64,000 nt of DNA from Ruminococcus sp. (GTDB lineage: Bacteria > Bacillota > Clostridia > Oscillospirales > Ruminococcaceae): positions 234,177 to 298,176 of the forward strand of contig JAFUXL010000007.1 of NCBI GenBank assembly GCA_017470905.1, given 5' to 3'. Numbering within the stretch: the stretch's first letter is position 1; every line of letters starts with the position of its first letter. Shown piece after piece: positions 49,629 through 60,477 of this stretch. The notes beneath the pieces are model-generated. The model was not told the origin of the DNA. It worked only from the letters and a program-made list of their open reading frames with translations, and searched no databases. A program made the position numbers and the translations under genes.

Positions 49629-51627
49629 ATTCTTCATTTGTGAACTGACTTTCGTGCTTTGTAAAGAAATCCGTCCTCGGAGGGAGGAATTTAAGCTCAT
49701 GATTATTTCCTGTGAAGAAAGTAAGCGGCTCAAAGATATTATCCCACGACCAGATTTTTTCGTCAACCTGTAAATATTCTCTGAGTTTTTCCGTTCCGAA
49801 AGGCGCAAGGGGGTGGAGGAGTATGCCGGCGGTCTTTATGATGTGGAAAAGGTTTGCAAGTGTCTGTTTAAGAGCATCCATATCTTCCAGTTCTGCGGTT
49901 ATATTTTTTGACATATACTTGCTGCCGTTCCTGATATAGCTGTCAAGAACGTATGTACACTGATGAAAAGCAAATTTAGACATATGCCTTTCAAATTCGA
50001 GAACGGCTTTTTTCGCATCTTCGAGGAATTTTTCTTCGGGGGCATTGTCGGGGAGTATTCCGCCGAAATATTTCTGCGTGGTATAGAATGCGGTTCTTAT
50101 AATGCGGTTGTATACGTTCGACAGCAAAAGTCCGTCCTTTACAACGGGGTCGGTATCTTCGGGTTTGGCAAGGGGATTATAGGGCTTTGGCATGAAGCTT
50201 ACCGAACGCTGTCCGAGTCCCAGTCCGAGCCAGTGCATACGGAGCTGTTCGGGGGTGTAATGATTAAGCAGTTCGTCAGCCATGGGAGGCTTTACATCGC
50301 CCGAACTTGATGCCTTTTTGTCGAGGAAAAGTATGTGGTGATTTGCAACGATTATGGGCATCTGCAATTCGCCCTCATCAGGATTTGAGGATTTTACATC
50401 ATTTTCCTGCTGTGCCATCCACATGGCAGGTTCGGCGATACCGTAGAAATAAATATTATCCTGTCCGATGAACTGATAAACCGCTGCATCCTTGCTGCAC
50501 CAGAAATTCTTCCATTCGTCACGGTCTTTTCCAATCTGTTCAAGATAAGTCTGCGTAAATGAGATAGGAGCCCAGAGCGACTCAGGCCATACCCATACGG
50601 TAAGTCCCTCAACACCGTCAAGGACAGGTGCAGGAACTCCCCATTCGATATTTCCCGTAAGTCTGAAAGGAACGAGGGTTTTGCCCGTTCTGTAGCGTAT
50701 GCCGTTTTCGGTGAGTATTCTGCAAGCCTCGTCACAGTCGGATAATTCCTTAAATTCGATAGTGAACGAGGGCTTTTTCTTATCCTCGATGTAGTTGTGT
50801 TCGGGCATGGAGTTTTTCAATGTAAAATATTTTTCTTCAAATTCACGCTTTACATATATAACAGGGGGCTTGAGAAATTCCGAGATGGTCTTGCACACAA
50901 CGGGACGAACATCTTTTCTTTTCTGCAACTGAGCAACCCATTCCTGCATGAGCTTTTCGTAGTCACGGAGTTTGAAATACCAGTTTGTGACAGGTTTCAT
51001 GGAGGGAGTTTCGCCTGTGAGCGTACTTACGGGATTGATAAGATTTTCGGGCATATACTGATGACCGAGGTCACATTCGTCCGCATATCCCTTTTCCGAG
51101 GTACAGCCCTCCACGGGACATTTGCCTATAACCTGTCTGCCGTTGAGGAAAACACCTGCCTTTTCGTCAAAGAACTGCATGGTAGTTATCTGATTTAACT
51201 GCCCCTTTTTATGGAGAGAGCTTATAAACCAGTCCGTAACCTCCGCATGAATTTCCTTTGAGCGGCCGAGACCCGATGCCGCAAAGAGATTGGGCGATAT
51301 TCCGTAAGATTTGAGGGTATTCTTCTGTTTTTCGTGATTTGAATTTACAAATTCTTCGAGAGAGCCGTCAAATTCGCCGTTTTCGTGCTTTATTCGCCAG
51401 CCCTCGGCAATGGGAGAGCCGTAGCAGTCGGTACCGCTTACGAATATGACATTTTCCTTTCCAATTCTGTCACGTAGAAATCTTGCATATGTATCGGCGA
51501 ATACGAGCATACCGCCCACATGACCGAAATGCAGCTCTTTATTTCCGTAGGGCATACCGCCCGTGATAACCGCCCTTTTCGGGAAAACCGGACGGGGAAT
51601 TTCAAAATTTTTTTTGTTTTCACTCAT
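49627..51627 (-). CDS. metG: Methionyl-tRNA synthetase
   Basis: 666 residues, class I synthetase. The HIGH motif reads HFGH (33-36), within YGNKELHFGHVGG. The KMSKS motif reads KASSS in LFLDKKASSSGD. A zinc-knuckle-like insert (CPVEGCTSEKGYADEC) and WGVPAP are present. The C-terminus is helical, without an obvious tRNA-binding (Arc1p-like) domain. It charges initiator and elongator tRNA-Met. The KASSS motif and the extra segment around residues 285-345 make it a divergent form. ATG 51627 follows AAAGGAAA; the in-frame residues upstream come from R1. Confidence 0.88.
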   Translation of the reverse strand: MSENKKNFEIPRPVFPKRAVITGGMPYGNKELHFGHVGGMLVFADTYARFLRDRIGKENVIFVSGTDCYGSPIAEGWRIKHENGEFDGSLEEFVNSNHEKQKNTLKSYGISPNLFAASGLGRSKEIHAEVTDWFISSLHKKGQLNQITTMQFFDEKAGVFLNGRQVIGKCPVEGCTSEKGYADECDLGHQYMPENLINPVSTLTGETPSMKPVTNWYFKLRDYEKLMQEWVAQLQKRKDVRPVVCKTISEFLKPPVIYVKREFEEKYFTLKNSMPEHNYIEDKKKPSFTIEFKELSDCDEACRILTENGIRYRTGKTLVPFRLTGNIEWGVPAPVLDGVEGLTVWVWPESLWAPISFTQTYLEQIGKDRDEWKNFWCSKDAAVYQFIGQDNIYFYGIAEPAMWMAQQENDVKSSNPDEGELQMPIIVANHHILFLDKKASSSGDVKPPMADELLNHYTPEQLRMHWLGLGLGQRSVSFMPKPYNPLAKPEDTDPVVKDGLLLSNVYNRIIRTAFYTTQKYFGGILPDNAPEEKFLEDAKKAVLEFERHMSKFAFHQCTYVLDSYIRNGSKYMSKNITAELEDMDALKQTLANLFHIIKTAGILLHPLAPFGTEKLREYLQVDEKIWSWDNIFEPLTFFTGNNHELKFLPPRTDFFTKHESQFTNEE

Positions 51628-51642
51628 ATTTTTTTCCTTTCT

Positions 51643-51737
51643 ATTTAAAATCGTAAAATTTGCGCTTTTATACCTTGCACTTTCGTTCACTTCACTGCGT
51701 TACGTTCGCTTTCAGTGCAAGGCGCAAATTTTACTCT
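51643..51737 (-). repeat. R1 hairpin repeat, metG copy 1 (gene-proximal)
   Basis: In sense orientation, outer arms AAAATTTGCGC/GCGCAAATTTT and inner arms CTTGCACT/AGTGCAAG. It leads into the AAAGGAAA of metG. Confidence 0.9.
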
Positions 51738-51738
51738 T

Positions 51739-51832
51739 ATTTAAAATCGTCAATTTTTGCCTTTGAGGCTTGCTGTTCCGTTCACTGCGCTTCGCTTCGT
51801 TCACTCTCACAGCAAGGGCAAAAATTTCCTCT
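51739..51832 (-). repeat. R1 hairpin repeat, metG copy 2
   Basis: Outer arms AATTTTTGCC/GGCAAAAATT; inner arms CTTGCTGT/ACAGCAAG. An ATTTAAAATC remnant of a third right end lies at 51834-51843. Confidence 0.9.
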
Positions 51833-51854
51833 TATTTAAAATCCTCAGATTTAT

Positions 51855-53945
51855 TTAAACATTGTAAATCATCTGTGAATAGTCGGGGATAGGCCAGTGA
51901 CTGCTCGGCATAATTCTCTCTATCGTGTCGGAGGTTGTGCGCATACGTTCCATTTCGGCAAGTACATTGTCGTGGAAATAGCGTGACTGCGGAAGTATAT
52001 CGCCGATTTCGCAGGCAGTATTTACCTGTATTTCAAGGTTGTTTGCCGAGTCGTAGAGAGCGTCCGCAAGGTCGCTGAGACGTTCAGCCATTTTCTCTTC
52101 TGTGAATGACGAAATACCTATCTGTTTCTTCACTGCAACAGCCTCACAGAGACAGTGAATATATTCAAGGGTTGCCGGGAGCAGCTGCTTTCTGGTCATT
52201 TCAATCATTGTGCGAGCCTCAATGCGGATAGTCTTTGAATAGGTTTCGAGGAGGACTTCCGTCCTTGCTTTAAGCTCATTTTCGGTATATATGCCGAATT
52301 TTTTGAATATGCGCATATTTTTCTCATCGGTATAATGCGGCATACAATCAACGGTTGAGGGATAATTCGGCAGTCCTCTGCGTTTAGCCTCCTGTATCCA
52401 TTCAAGGGAATAGCCGTCGCCGTTGAAGATAATTCTTCTGTGCTTTTTGAGAACGGATTTAAGCAGTTTCTTTACTTCGTTTTCAAAACCGTCCGTACCC
52501 TTAAAGGGCGCAAGAATTTCCGTAAACTGACTTAATTCCTCTGAAACGATTGTATTGAGCAGTGCGTTCGGGCAGGCGATATTATCCGATGAACCTACCA
52601 TACGAAATTCAAATCTGTTTCCCGTGAATGCAAAGGGAGATGTACGGTTTCTGTCGGTGGAGTCCTTCGGGAACGAGGGGAGAGCATTCACACCTATCTC
52701 GAATGTCTGTGTTTCGGTCTTGAAAACTGTATCTTCCTCGATAGCCTTCAAAACCGCATCGAGTTCTTCGCCGAGGAACATGGAAACTATGGCAGGAGGG
52801 GCTTCGTCTGCGCCGAGACGGTGGTCGTTTCCTGCTGATGCCGCAGAAATCCTCATAAGGTCGGCATATTCGTCAATTCCCTTTATTAATGCGCAGAGGA
52901 TGGTTAAAAACTGCAAATTCTCCATGGGGGTATCGCCTGGGTCGAGCAAATTCTGACCGTCATTCGTTGCCATAGACCAGTTATTGTGCTTTCCCGAACC
53001 GTTCACACCCTCGAAAGGCTTTTCGTGCAGGAGGCATACAAGACCATGTTTCAGGGCTACTTTTTCCATTACCTCCATAGCGAGTTCATTCTGGTCTGTA
53101 CCGAGATTTGACGTGGTGAAAATGGGAGCCATTTCGTGCTGTGCAGGGGCAACTTCATTGTGCTTTGTCTTTGAATATATGCCGAGTTTCCAGAGTTCTT
53201 CATCAAGGTCAGCCATATATGCGGCAATTCTTGGGCGGAGATTTGCGAAATACTGGTCATCAAGCTCCTGACCCTTGGGGGGCTTTGCGCCGAAAAGAGT
53301 TCTTCCCGTGAGAATTAAATCTTCTCTTTGGTCGTACATTTTTTTGTCTATGAGGAAATATTCCTGTTCCGCACCGACAGTTGAAGTAACTCTTGTGACT
53401 TTCTCGTTGCCGAACAATTTAAGAAATTCCACGGCAGTCCTGCTGAGGGCATCCATTGAACGGAGCAGGGGAGTTTTCTTGTCGAGCGTTTCGCCCGTAT
53501 ACGATAAAAATACGGTAGGTATGTAAAGGCTGCCCTCTTTTACGAAACAGTATGAAGTGGGGTCCCATGCGGTATAACCTCTTGCGGAGCTGGTTTGTCT
53601 CAATCCGCCCGAGGGGAATGACGAGGCATCGGGTTCGCCCTTTACGAGAGCTTTTCCCGAAAATTCCATAATAGCCATTCCGTTGGGAGCAGGAGCTATG
53701 AAGGAGTCATGTTTTTCGGCGGTTGAGCCTGTGAGGGGCTGAAACCAGTGTGTATAATGGGTTGCGCCCTTTTCGATAGCCCATTCCTTGATAGTATTTG
53801 CGACAATATCGGCAGTGGTCATATCGAGGGTATCGCCGTTTGTGACGGTATTCATAAAATTCTTATAGACATTTTTCGGCAGTCTGGATTTCATCACCTC
53901 ATCATTGAAAACATTTTCCGAGAATATTTCAGTTACATTCTTCAT
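51855..53945 (-). CDS. glnN: Glutamine synthetase, type III
   Basis: 696 residues, the large GSIII form of Bacteroides and some Firmicutes. It has [23 protein letters not shown] (in parts), [10 protein letters not shown], the [12 protein letters not shown] metal site, and [10 protein letters not shown]. It condenses glutamate and ammonia. ATG 53945 sits 7 bases after GGAGG; ATG 53948 is 4 bases away and less likely. The metG gene follows through two R1 hairpins, probably one transcript. Confidence 0.95.
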   Translation of the reverse strand: MKNVTEIFSENVFNDEVMKSRLPKNVYKNFMNTVTNGDTLDMTTADIVANTIKEWAIEKGATHYTHWFQPLTGSTAEKHDSFIAPAPNGMAIMEFSGKALVKGEPDASSFPSGGLRQTSSARGYTAWDPTSYCFVKEGSLYIPTVFLSYTGETLDKKTPLLRSMDALSRTAVEFLKLFGNEKVTRVTSTVGAEQEYFLIDKKMYDQREDLILTGRTLFGAKPPKGQELDDQYFANLRPRIAAYMADLDEELWKLGIYSKTKHNEVAPAQHEMAPIFTTSNLGTDQNELAMEVMEKVALKHGLVCLLHEKPFEGVNGSGKHNNWSMATNDGQNLLDPGDTPMENLQFLTILCALIKGIDEYADLMRISAASAGNDHRLGADEAPPAIVSMFLGEELDAVLKAIEEDTVFKTETQTFEIGVNALPSFPKDSTDRNRTSPFAFTGNRFEFRMVGSSDNIACPNALLNTIVSEELSQFTEILAPFKGTDGFENEVKKLLKSVLKKHRRIIFNGDGYSLEWIQEAKRRGLPNYPSTVDCMPHYTDEKNMRIFKKFGIYTENELKARTEVLLETYSKTIRIEARTMIEMTRKQLLPATLEYIHCLCEAVAVKKQIGISSFTEEKMAERLSDLADALYDSANNLEIQVNTACEIGDILPQSRYFHDNVLAEMERMRTTSDTIERIMPSSHWPIPDYSQMIYNV

Positions 53946-53960
53946 CATAAAGCCTCCTGT

Positions 53961-54112
53961 TTAATTCATAATTCATAATGCATAATTCATAGTTAATATT
54001 ATAAATGGGCATTTTTAAATAATGCACAAAAATTTTTATATTTTGTCTTGCTTTTTATCATACTTTATATATCACAAACAATTTTAAATTTGCTCAGTCA
54101 TAGATTAATAAT
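53961..54112 (-). repeat. R2 plus R3 element upstream of glnN
   Basis: R2 end AATTCATAATTCATAATGC, then R3: ATAAATGGGCATTTTTAAA ... CACAAAAATTTTTATATTTT ... TTTAAATTTGCTCAGTCAT. The central GC hairpin is lost (GTCTTGCTTTTTATC). The gap 53946-54439 holds only R2/R3 elements and the GH5 promoter; no clear glnN promoter was identified. Confidence 0.8.
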
Positions 54113-54194
54113 TACTTATGATGATTATGCATTGTATCAATTAATATCAATAAAACACATACTACATTATATCACTTTATTTCGGATTTAGCAA

Positions 54195-54362
54195 TACAAA
54201 ACTCAAAAATTTTTTTATTTTTTCTTTGTCCCTCCGCCGCAGGCGTGGGGGAACAGGGTTTTTTATTATATTTTTTTGCATTTTTCATCTCTCCGCCGCT
54301 TAAATAATAATTTCCGAATTGCCGCAGGCAATTCAATTATGAATTATGAATTGTGAATTGAT
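54195..54362 (+). repeat. Second R3 plus R2 element upstream of the GH5 gene
   Basis: R3 fragments AAAAATTTTTTTATTTTTTC, CCTCCGCCGCAGGCGTGGGGG (hairpin) and GTTTTTTATTATATTT, then an R2-type end with hairpin TTGCCGCAGGCAA and AATTATGAATTATGAATTG. Confidence 0.75.
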
Positions 54363-54370
54363 AAGAAGGC

Positions 54371-54399
54371 TTGAATTTTTTGCGAAGATGTGTTATAAT
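54371..54399 (+). promoter_or_regulatory. Promoter of the GH5 gene
   Basis: TTGAAT (54371-54376), 17-base spacer, TATAAT (54394-54399), about 40 bases upstream of ATG 54440. Confidence 0.7.
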
Positions 54400-54439
54400 A
54401 TATGTGTGTTAATCCGCTGATTATGAAAGGTATGATATT

Positions 54440-55588
54440 ATGAAAAGGATGTTTACGGCTTTTGTCGCAGTCTTTGCGGCTTTTTCCCTCTGTTCGTGCG
54501 GACAGTCGGGCGAAAACGGCAAAATCAGAAAAGACCTCTCCGCTATGGATTACGCTCATGATATGGGCATAGGCATAAATCTCGGAAATACTATGGAGGC
54601 TTACTGGCAGGATACCAACAATAAAAATTCGGGAGCGTCCAAGGTCGGGGATTTACCGCAGGATTATGAAAAATGCTGGGGTGCGGTGGTCACTACGCAG
54701 GAATGTATCGACGGCATGAAGGAAGCAGGCTTCAGTACAGTCCGCATACCCGTCTACTGGGGCAATATGATGAAGAATGACGGGAATTACAATATAGATG
54801 CCGATTATATGGCACGAGTAAGGGAAATCGTTGATTACTGCCGAAATGACGGGCTTTATGCGGTCATAAACGTTCACCACTACGATGAATTTCTAATCAA
54901 AAATCACGAGCAGGCGGAAGTCTATGATATAGTTGACAAAATCTGGACACAGATAGCGGAGTATTTCAGGGATTATTCCGATTATCTGATATTTGAGGGC
55001 TTCAACGAGGCTCTCGGAACTCCGCAGGACGGCACGACCCTCTCCGAACAGGAAACATATGCATATGTAAATGCCATGAACCAGCATTTCGTTGACGCTG
55101 TCAGAAAGACGGGCGGAAACAATGAAAACCGTATTCTCATAGTTTCAGGCTACTGGACTAATATCGACAACACAACAAATCCCATGTTCAAAATGCCTCT
55201 CGATACCTCCGAGGACAGGCTCATGGTATCGGTTCACTATATAGACAACGTTCCCTACTGGTCAAATAAAATCGGCGGAGAATACTGGCTTTCGTACAGC
55301 ACGGAGCAGTGCGAAAAGCTTAAAGATGCATTTTCGATAAATAAAATCCCCGTATTTGTCGGCGAATGTACTTCAATTTATGACGGCAGTCATATCGAAA
55401 ACGGTCAGAGCGGCACTTCTTCGGAATATTTAAGCACTATCCTCAATATGGCGGTTGATTATGATTTTGTACCCGTTTTGTGGGACGTGAATGATAATTT
55501 CTACTCACGGACGGAATTTAAAATAAAATCAGACAGCGACAGCGAGGTTATTAAAAATATCTCAAAAAAAATCAGTAACAAGGAGTGA
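54440..55588 (+). CDS. GH5-family cellulase lipoprotein
   Basis: 382 residues. The lipoprotein signal ends SLCSC (Cys20), so the enzyme is anchored outside the membrane. The GH5 catalytic features are GINLGNTME, VRIPVYWGN, INVHHY, the acid/base in LIFEGFNEA (Glu190), VHYIDN and the nucleophile in PVFVGECTS (Glu309). It has no dockerin or CBM. GH5 enzymes of this type cut beta-1,4-glucans or mannans; the fine specificity is not fixed. It would trim soluble oligosaccharides near the cell surface. Maf, DUF1015 and enolase genes follow. Confidence 0.92.
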   Translation: MKRMFTAFVAVFAAFSLCSCGQSGENGKIRKDLSAMDYAHDMGIGINLGNTMEAYWQDTNNKNSGASKVGDLPQDYEKCWGAVVTTQECIDGMKEAGFSTVRIPVYWGNMMKNDGNYNIDADYMARVREIVDYCRNDGLYAVINVHHYDEFLIKNHEQAEVYDIVDKIWTQIAEYFRDYSDYLIFEGFNEALGTPQDGTTLSEQETYAYVNAMNQHFVDAVRKTGGNNENRILIVSGYWTNIDNTTNPMFKMPLDTSEDRLMVSVHYIDNVPYWSNKIGGEYWLSYSTEQCEKLKDAFSINKIPVFVGECTSIYDGSHIENGQSGTSSEYLSTILNMAVDYDFVPVLWDVNDNFYSRTEFKIKSDSDSEVIKNISKKISNKE

Positions 55589-55592
55589 TTTT

Positions 55593-56168
55593 ATGAAAAT
55601 AATCCTTGCATCGGCATCGCCGAGGAGACGTGAGCTTATGAAACTCATAACAGATGATTTTGAAGCAGTTTCAACGGACGTTGACGAAACACTGCCGGAG
55701 GATACCCCCCCCGAATTTGCATCGACATACCTTGCAGGACTTAAGGCAAAAGCCGCCGCAAGGCTGTATCCCGATGATATTGTTATCGGCTGCGATACGG
55801 TGGTCATACTCGGAAATAAAATCCTCGGAAAGCCGCAGGACGAGAAACAGTGCAGGGAATACCTGCGAATGCTTTCGGGAAAAAGACATACCGTAATGAC
55901 ATCATGCTGTATAATTCACGGCGAAAATATCGACAATATGTGTTTCAGGAATACAACGGTTATTTTCCGCAAGCTTTCCGAAGAGGATATTGACTGGTAT
56001 ATCTCAACGGGAGAGCCTTTTGACAAGGCAGGCGGCTACGGAATACAGGGAAAAGGTGCTTTGCTTGTAAATTCGATACAGGGAGACTATTTCAATGTTG
56101 TGGGACTTCCCGTATCGGAGCTTAACATACATTTAAAAAAATTTATCAAATCGCTGAAAGGAGAATAA
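55593..56168 (+). CDS. maf: Maf-like nucleotide pyrophosphatase
   Basis: 191 residues. It has ASASPRRRELM, DEVD-like VSTDVDETLPED, and DTVVILGNKILGKPQDEKQ, then KAGGYGIQGKGALL. Maf proteins hydrolyse non-canonical or canonical nucleoside triphosphates (dTTP/UTP type); older work linked them to septum formation. It starts 4 bases after the GH5 stop. Confidence 0.93.
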   Translation: MKIILASASPRRRELMKLITDDFEAVSTDVDETLPEDTPPEFASTYLAGLKAKAAARLYPDDIVIGCDTVVILGNKILGKPQDEKQCREYLRMLSGKRHTVMTSCCIIHGENIDNMCFRNTTVIFRKLSEEDIDWYISTGEPFDKAGGYGIQGKGALLVNSIQGDYFNVVGLPVSELNIHLKKFIKSLKGE

Positions 56169-56169
56169 T

Positions 56170-57429
56170 ATGAATACAACAGCTTTTCACAATGCGGATA
56201 TTCTTATCCCGAACAAGGATTTAAACATGGAGAAATGGGCGGTTATCGCCTGCGACCAGTACACCAGCGACCCGGCATACTGGGACGGGGTATATGAGAC
56301 TGTCGGCAGCTCCCCCTCGTCACTTAACCTCATTCTTCCCGAAATCTACCTCGAAGATGAGGATGTTTCCGACAGAATTGAAAATATCCATAAATGCATG
56401 GATAAATATATCAGTGACGGTATATTCACGGAGTATAAAAACTCAATGATTTATGTCGAGAGGGTACAGAGCAACGGCATTCTCAGAAAGGGCATAATAG
56501 GTGCGATAGACCTCGAAGAATACGACTTTTCAAAGGGCAGCACCTCACAGGTAAGGGCTACCGAGGCTACCGTTGTCGAGAGAATACCCCCCAGAATAAA
56601 AGTCCGTCAGGGCGCACCTCTTGAACTTCCGCATATTATGATACTCATTGACGATGAAAGCGACAGCGTTTTTTCTGCAATAGACAAGAACAAGCTTGAA
56701 AAGCTTTATGATACAAGGCTTATGCAGAACGGCGGAGAAATAAGCGGCTATCTCATTGACGATGATACCCAGGAGCTTATCGACAGGGCATTGACCGCAC
56801 TTTCCGACCCCGAAGCCTTTTCAAAAAAATACGGCATGGAAAATACCCCCGTACTCCTCTATGCTATGGGCGACGGAAATCATTCTCTTGCGACTGCAAA
56901 GCAGTTTTACGAGCAGCTTAAAAAATCCAATCCCGACAAGGATTTTTCAAACCACCCTGCACGCTATGCCCTTGCGGAAATTGTAAACCTCCACAGCGAG
57001 GCATTGCAGTTTGAAGCCATACACCGTATAGTAACCGATGTAAACGTGACTGAACTGCTTACAGACCTCTCGGAAAAACTCGGTCTTTCAGATAACGGAG
57101 TACAGAAAATTACCATAGTCAAAAACGGTGTACACAGAGATGCATATATAAACAATCCCCTCTCAAACCTTGCGGTAGGCTCATTGCAGACGGCACTTGA
57201 TGAAATACTCTTCGAAATCGGCGGAAAGGTTGATTATATTCACGGCAGCGATGTAATTGACACGCTCTCGAAGAAAGAAAACTCCGTGGGCTTTATCCTC
57301 CCCGATATGGACAAATCCGAGCTTTTCCCGACCGTTATAAAGGACGGTGCGCTCCCCAGAAAAACGTTCTCCATGGGTCATGCGGACGATAAGAGATTTT
57401 ACATAGAGGCAAGAAAAATCACAGAATAA
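56170..57429 (+). CDS. DUF1015 protein
   Basis: 419 residues. ACDQYTSDPAYWDGV at the N-terminus and GDGNHSLATAK in the middle are DUF1015 signatures. The family is widespread in anaerobes; some members sit in serine/phosphoglycerate gene clusters, and the H-x-x-x motif suggests a kinase-like or hydrolase role, but none is established here. It starts 1 base after the maf stop. Confidence 0.85.
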   Translation: MNTTAFHNADILIPNKDLNMEKWAVIACDQYTSDPAYWDGVYETVGSSPSSLNLILPEIYLEDEDVSDRIENIHKCMDKYISDGIFTEYKNSMIYVERVQSNGILRKGIIGAIDLEEYDFSKGSTSQVRATEATVVERIPPRIKVRQGAPLELPHIMILIDDESDSVFSAIDKNKLEKLYDTRLMQNGGEISGYLIDDDTQELIDRALTALSDPEAFSKKYGMENTPVLLYAMGDGNHSLATAKQFYEQLKKSNPDKDFSNHPARYALAEIVNLHSEALQFEAIHRIVTDVNVTELLTDLSEKLGLSDNGVQKITIVKNGVHRDAYINNPLSNLAVGSLQTALDEILFEIGGKVDYIHGSDVIDTLSKKENSVGFILPDMDKSELFPTVIKDGALPRKTFSMGHADDKRFYIEARKITE

Positions 57430-57507
57430 AATTATATAGTTTGTATAAAAAATATCCTCTATAATTGTAGGGATTAACCGAAAATTACTTATTGACTGTC
57501 TTGATTG

Positions 57508-57536
57508 TTGACAAAATATCAAAAAAGTGGTATTAT
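57508..57536 (+). promoter_or_regulatory. Promoter of eno
   Basis: TTGACA (57508-57513), 17-base spacer, TATTAT (57531-57536). Confidence 0.75.
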
Positions 57537-57589
57537 ATAACTGGTTAATTTTAACTGCACTTATTGCGTTTACCGCAGTAAAACAAAAA

Positions 57590-58926
<1,337 letters not shown>

Positions 58927-58945
58927 TTAAATCATAACTACGGAT

Positions 58946-58980
58946 AAAAAAGACTGTACGCAAAACGTACAGTCTTTTTT
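58946..58980. terminator. Bidirectional terminator between eno and upp
   Basis: A 15-bp stem AAAAAAGACTGTACG/CGTACAGTCTTTTTT with a CAAAA loop. Confidence 0.9.
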
Positions 58981-58982
58981 AT

Positions 58983-59612
58983 TTATTTTGTACCGAATAT
59001 TCTGTCGCCTGCATCGCCCACACCGGGAACGATGTACTTATCCTCATTGAGTTTTTCGTCCATAACGCCTGCATAGATTTCAACATCGGGGTTAGCCTCA
59101 CGGACAGCCGCTATTCCCTCAGGGGAACAGATTACGCACATGAATTTTATATTCTTTACACCATGTTCCCTCAATATTTTTATTGCGGAATTTGCGGAAT
59201 GACCCGTAGCGAGCATGGGGTCTGCCAATATTACATCACGCTCCGAAATATCATCGGGGAGCTTTGCGTAATACTGTACGGGGGTTTTTGTGTCGGGGTC
59301 ACGGAAAAGTCCTATATGACCTATTTTTGCGGCAGGAACGAGACTTGTCACGCCGTCAACCATTCCCAGACCGGCACGGAGTATCGGAACGACCGCAAGC
59401 TTTCTGCCCGAAATTATCTTAGTCCTTGCGACTGCAACAGGGGTTTCGATTTCGATTTCCTTTAACGGCAAATCTCTCGTAGCCTCGTAGCATATGAGCA
59501 TTGCTATTTCCGATACAAGCTCTCTGAACTCTTTTGTGCCTGTGTTTTTGTCTCTTAAAAGTGAAATTTTGTGCTGTACAAGCGGGTGATTTATGATATG
59601 TAAATCTGCCAC
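58983..59612 (-). CDS. upp: Uracil phosphoribosyltransferase
   Basis: 209 residues, the same length as B. subtilis Upp. It has [25 protein letters not shown] (in parts), [12 protein letters not shown] and the PRPP motif [13 protein letters not shown]. It salvages uracil to UMP. GTG 59612 is the start, 8 bases after AAGGAGG; an in-frame ATG farther upstream (59675) lies inside R1. Confidence 0.96.
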   Translation of the reverse strand: MADLHIINHPLVQHKISLLRDKNTGTKEFRELVSEIAMLICYEATRDLPLKEIEIETPVAVARTKIISGRKLAVVPILRAGLGMVDGVTSLVPAAKIGHIGLFRDPDTKTPVQYYAKLPDDISERDVILADPMLATGHSANSAIKILREHGVKNIKFMCVICSPEGIAAVREANPDVEIYAGVMDEKLNEDKYIVPGVGDAGDRIFGTK

Positions 59613-59627
59613 TTGAAACACCTCCTT

Positions 59628-59722
59628 ATTTAAAATCGTCAATTTTCGCCTTTTAAACCTTGTCATTTCGTTCACTTCGCTACGCTGCGTTCACTCTCAT
59701 GACAAGGGCGAAAATTTCCTCT
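59628..59722 (-). repeat. R1 hairpin repeat, upp copy 1 (gene-proximal)
   Basis: Outer arms AATTTTCGCC/GGCGAAAATT; inner arms CTTGTCAT/ATGACAAG. It ends next to AAGGAGG of upp. Confidence 0.9.
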
Positions 59723-59724
59723 TA

Positions 59725-59819
59725 ATTTAAAATCGTCAATTTTCGCCTTTTGGTGCTTGCCTATTCGTTCATTCCGCAAAGCTTCATTCACTCATACGGC
59801 AAGGGCGAAAATTTCCTCT
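59725..59819 (-). repeat. R1 hairpin repeat, upp copy 2
   Basis: Outer arms AATTTTCGCC/GGCGAAAATT; inner arms CTTGCC/GGCAAG. By eye identical to the copy at 59822-59916, with a 97-bp period. Confidence 0.9.
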
Positions 59820-59821
59820 TA

Positions 59822-59916
59822 ATTTAAAATCGTCAATTTTCGCCTTTTGGTGCTTGCCTATTCGTTCATTCCGCAAAGCTTCATTCACTCATACGGCAAG
59901 GGCGAAAATTTCCTCT
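59822..59916 (-). repeat. R1 hairpin repeat, upp copy 3
   Basis: Identical tandem partner of copy 2. The three copies fill the gap 59613-59922. Confidence 0.9.
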
Positions 59917-59922
59917 TATTTA

Positions 59923-60357
59923 TTAACCATTTTCTATATCTGCTATCAAATCAATTCTTCTCTGATGTCTGCCGCCCTCAAAGCCTGTTGTCAGGAATAT
60001 TTCGGCAAGCTCCGCAGCAAGTCCGCAGCCGAGCGTTCTTGCTCCCATACACATAATATTCGCATCGTTATGAAGTCTTGTGAATTTTGCCGAAAAGCAG
60101 TCACTGCACAGTGCGGCTCTTATGCCCTTGAATTTATTTGCGGCAATAGACATACCTATGCCCGTACCGCAGATTAAGACACCCCTTTCGCATTCGCCCG
60201 AAAGTACTTTTTCGCATACTGCCTTTGCGATAACGGGATAATCGCAGGGCTGACCGTCAGTACCCATATCCATAAATTCAAATCCTTTTTCGGACAATGC
60301 TTTTATAACAGCGTTTTTCATTTCAACACCTGCATGGTCACAGCCAATAGCTATCAT
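59923..60357 (-). CDS. rpiB: Ribose 5-phosphate isomerase B
   Basis: 144 residues. It has IAIGCDHAGVEMK, the Cys catalytic region GVLICGTGIGMSIAANK and ARTLGCGLAAE. It interconverts ribose 5-phosphate and ribulose 5-phosphate; some relatives act on galactose or allose phosphates. Together with the adjacent upp, PRPP and uracil metabolism are linked. Confidence 0.94.
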   Translation of the reverse strand: MIAIGCDHAGVEMKNAVIKALSEKGFEFMDMGTDGQPCDYPVIAKAVCEKVLSGECERGVLICGTGIGMSIAANKFKGIRAALCSDCFSAKFTRLHNDANIMCMGARTLGCGLAAELAEIFLTTGFEGGRHQRRIDLIADIENG

Positions 60358-60370
60358 TATATCACCTCTT

Positions 60371-60465
60371 ATTTAAAATCGTAAAATTTGCGCCTTTATA
60401 CCTTGCACTTTCGTTCACTTCACTACGCTACGTTCACTCCCGACACAAGGGCGCAATTTTCCTCT
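60371..60465 (-). repeat. R1 hairpin repeat, rpiB copy 1 (gene-proximal), mismatched inner stem
   Basis: In sense orientation the inner left arm is CTTGTGTC and the right is AGTGCAAG, so they do not pair fully. The same applies in the copy at 60478, but the mismatched arms pair across the two copies. The right end abuts AAGAGGTGAT of rpiB. Confidence 0.85.
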
Positions 60466-60477
60466 TATTTAAAATCA

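Noticed and set aside
58946-58980. Phage attachment site near eno
   Set aside because: The repeat is a perfect terminator hairpin between convergent genes; no integrase or duplicated att sequence is seen.
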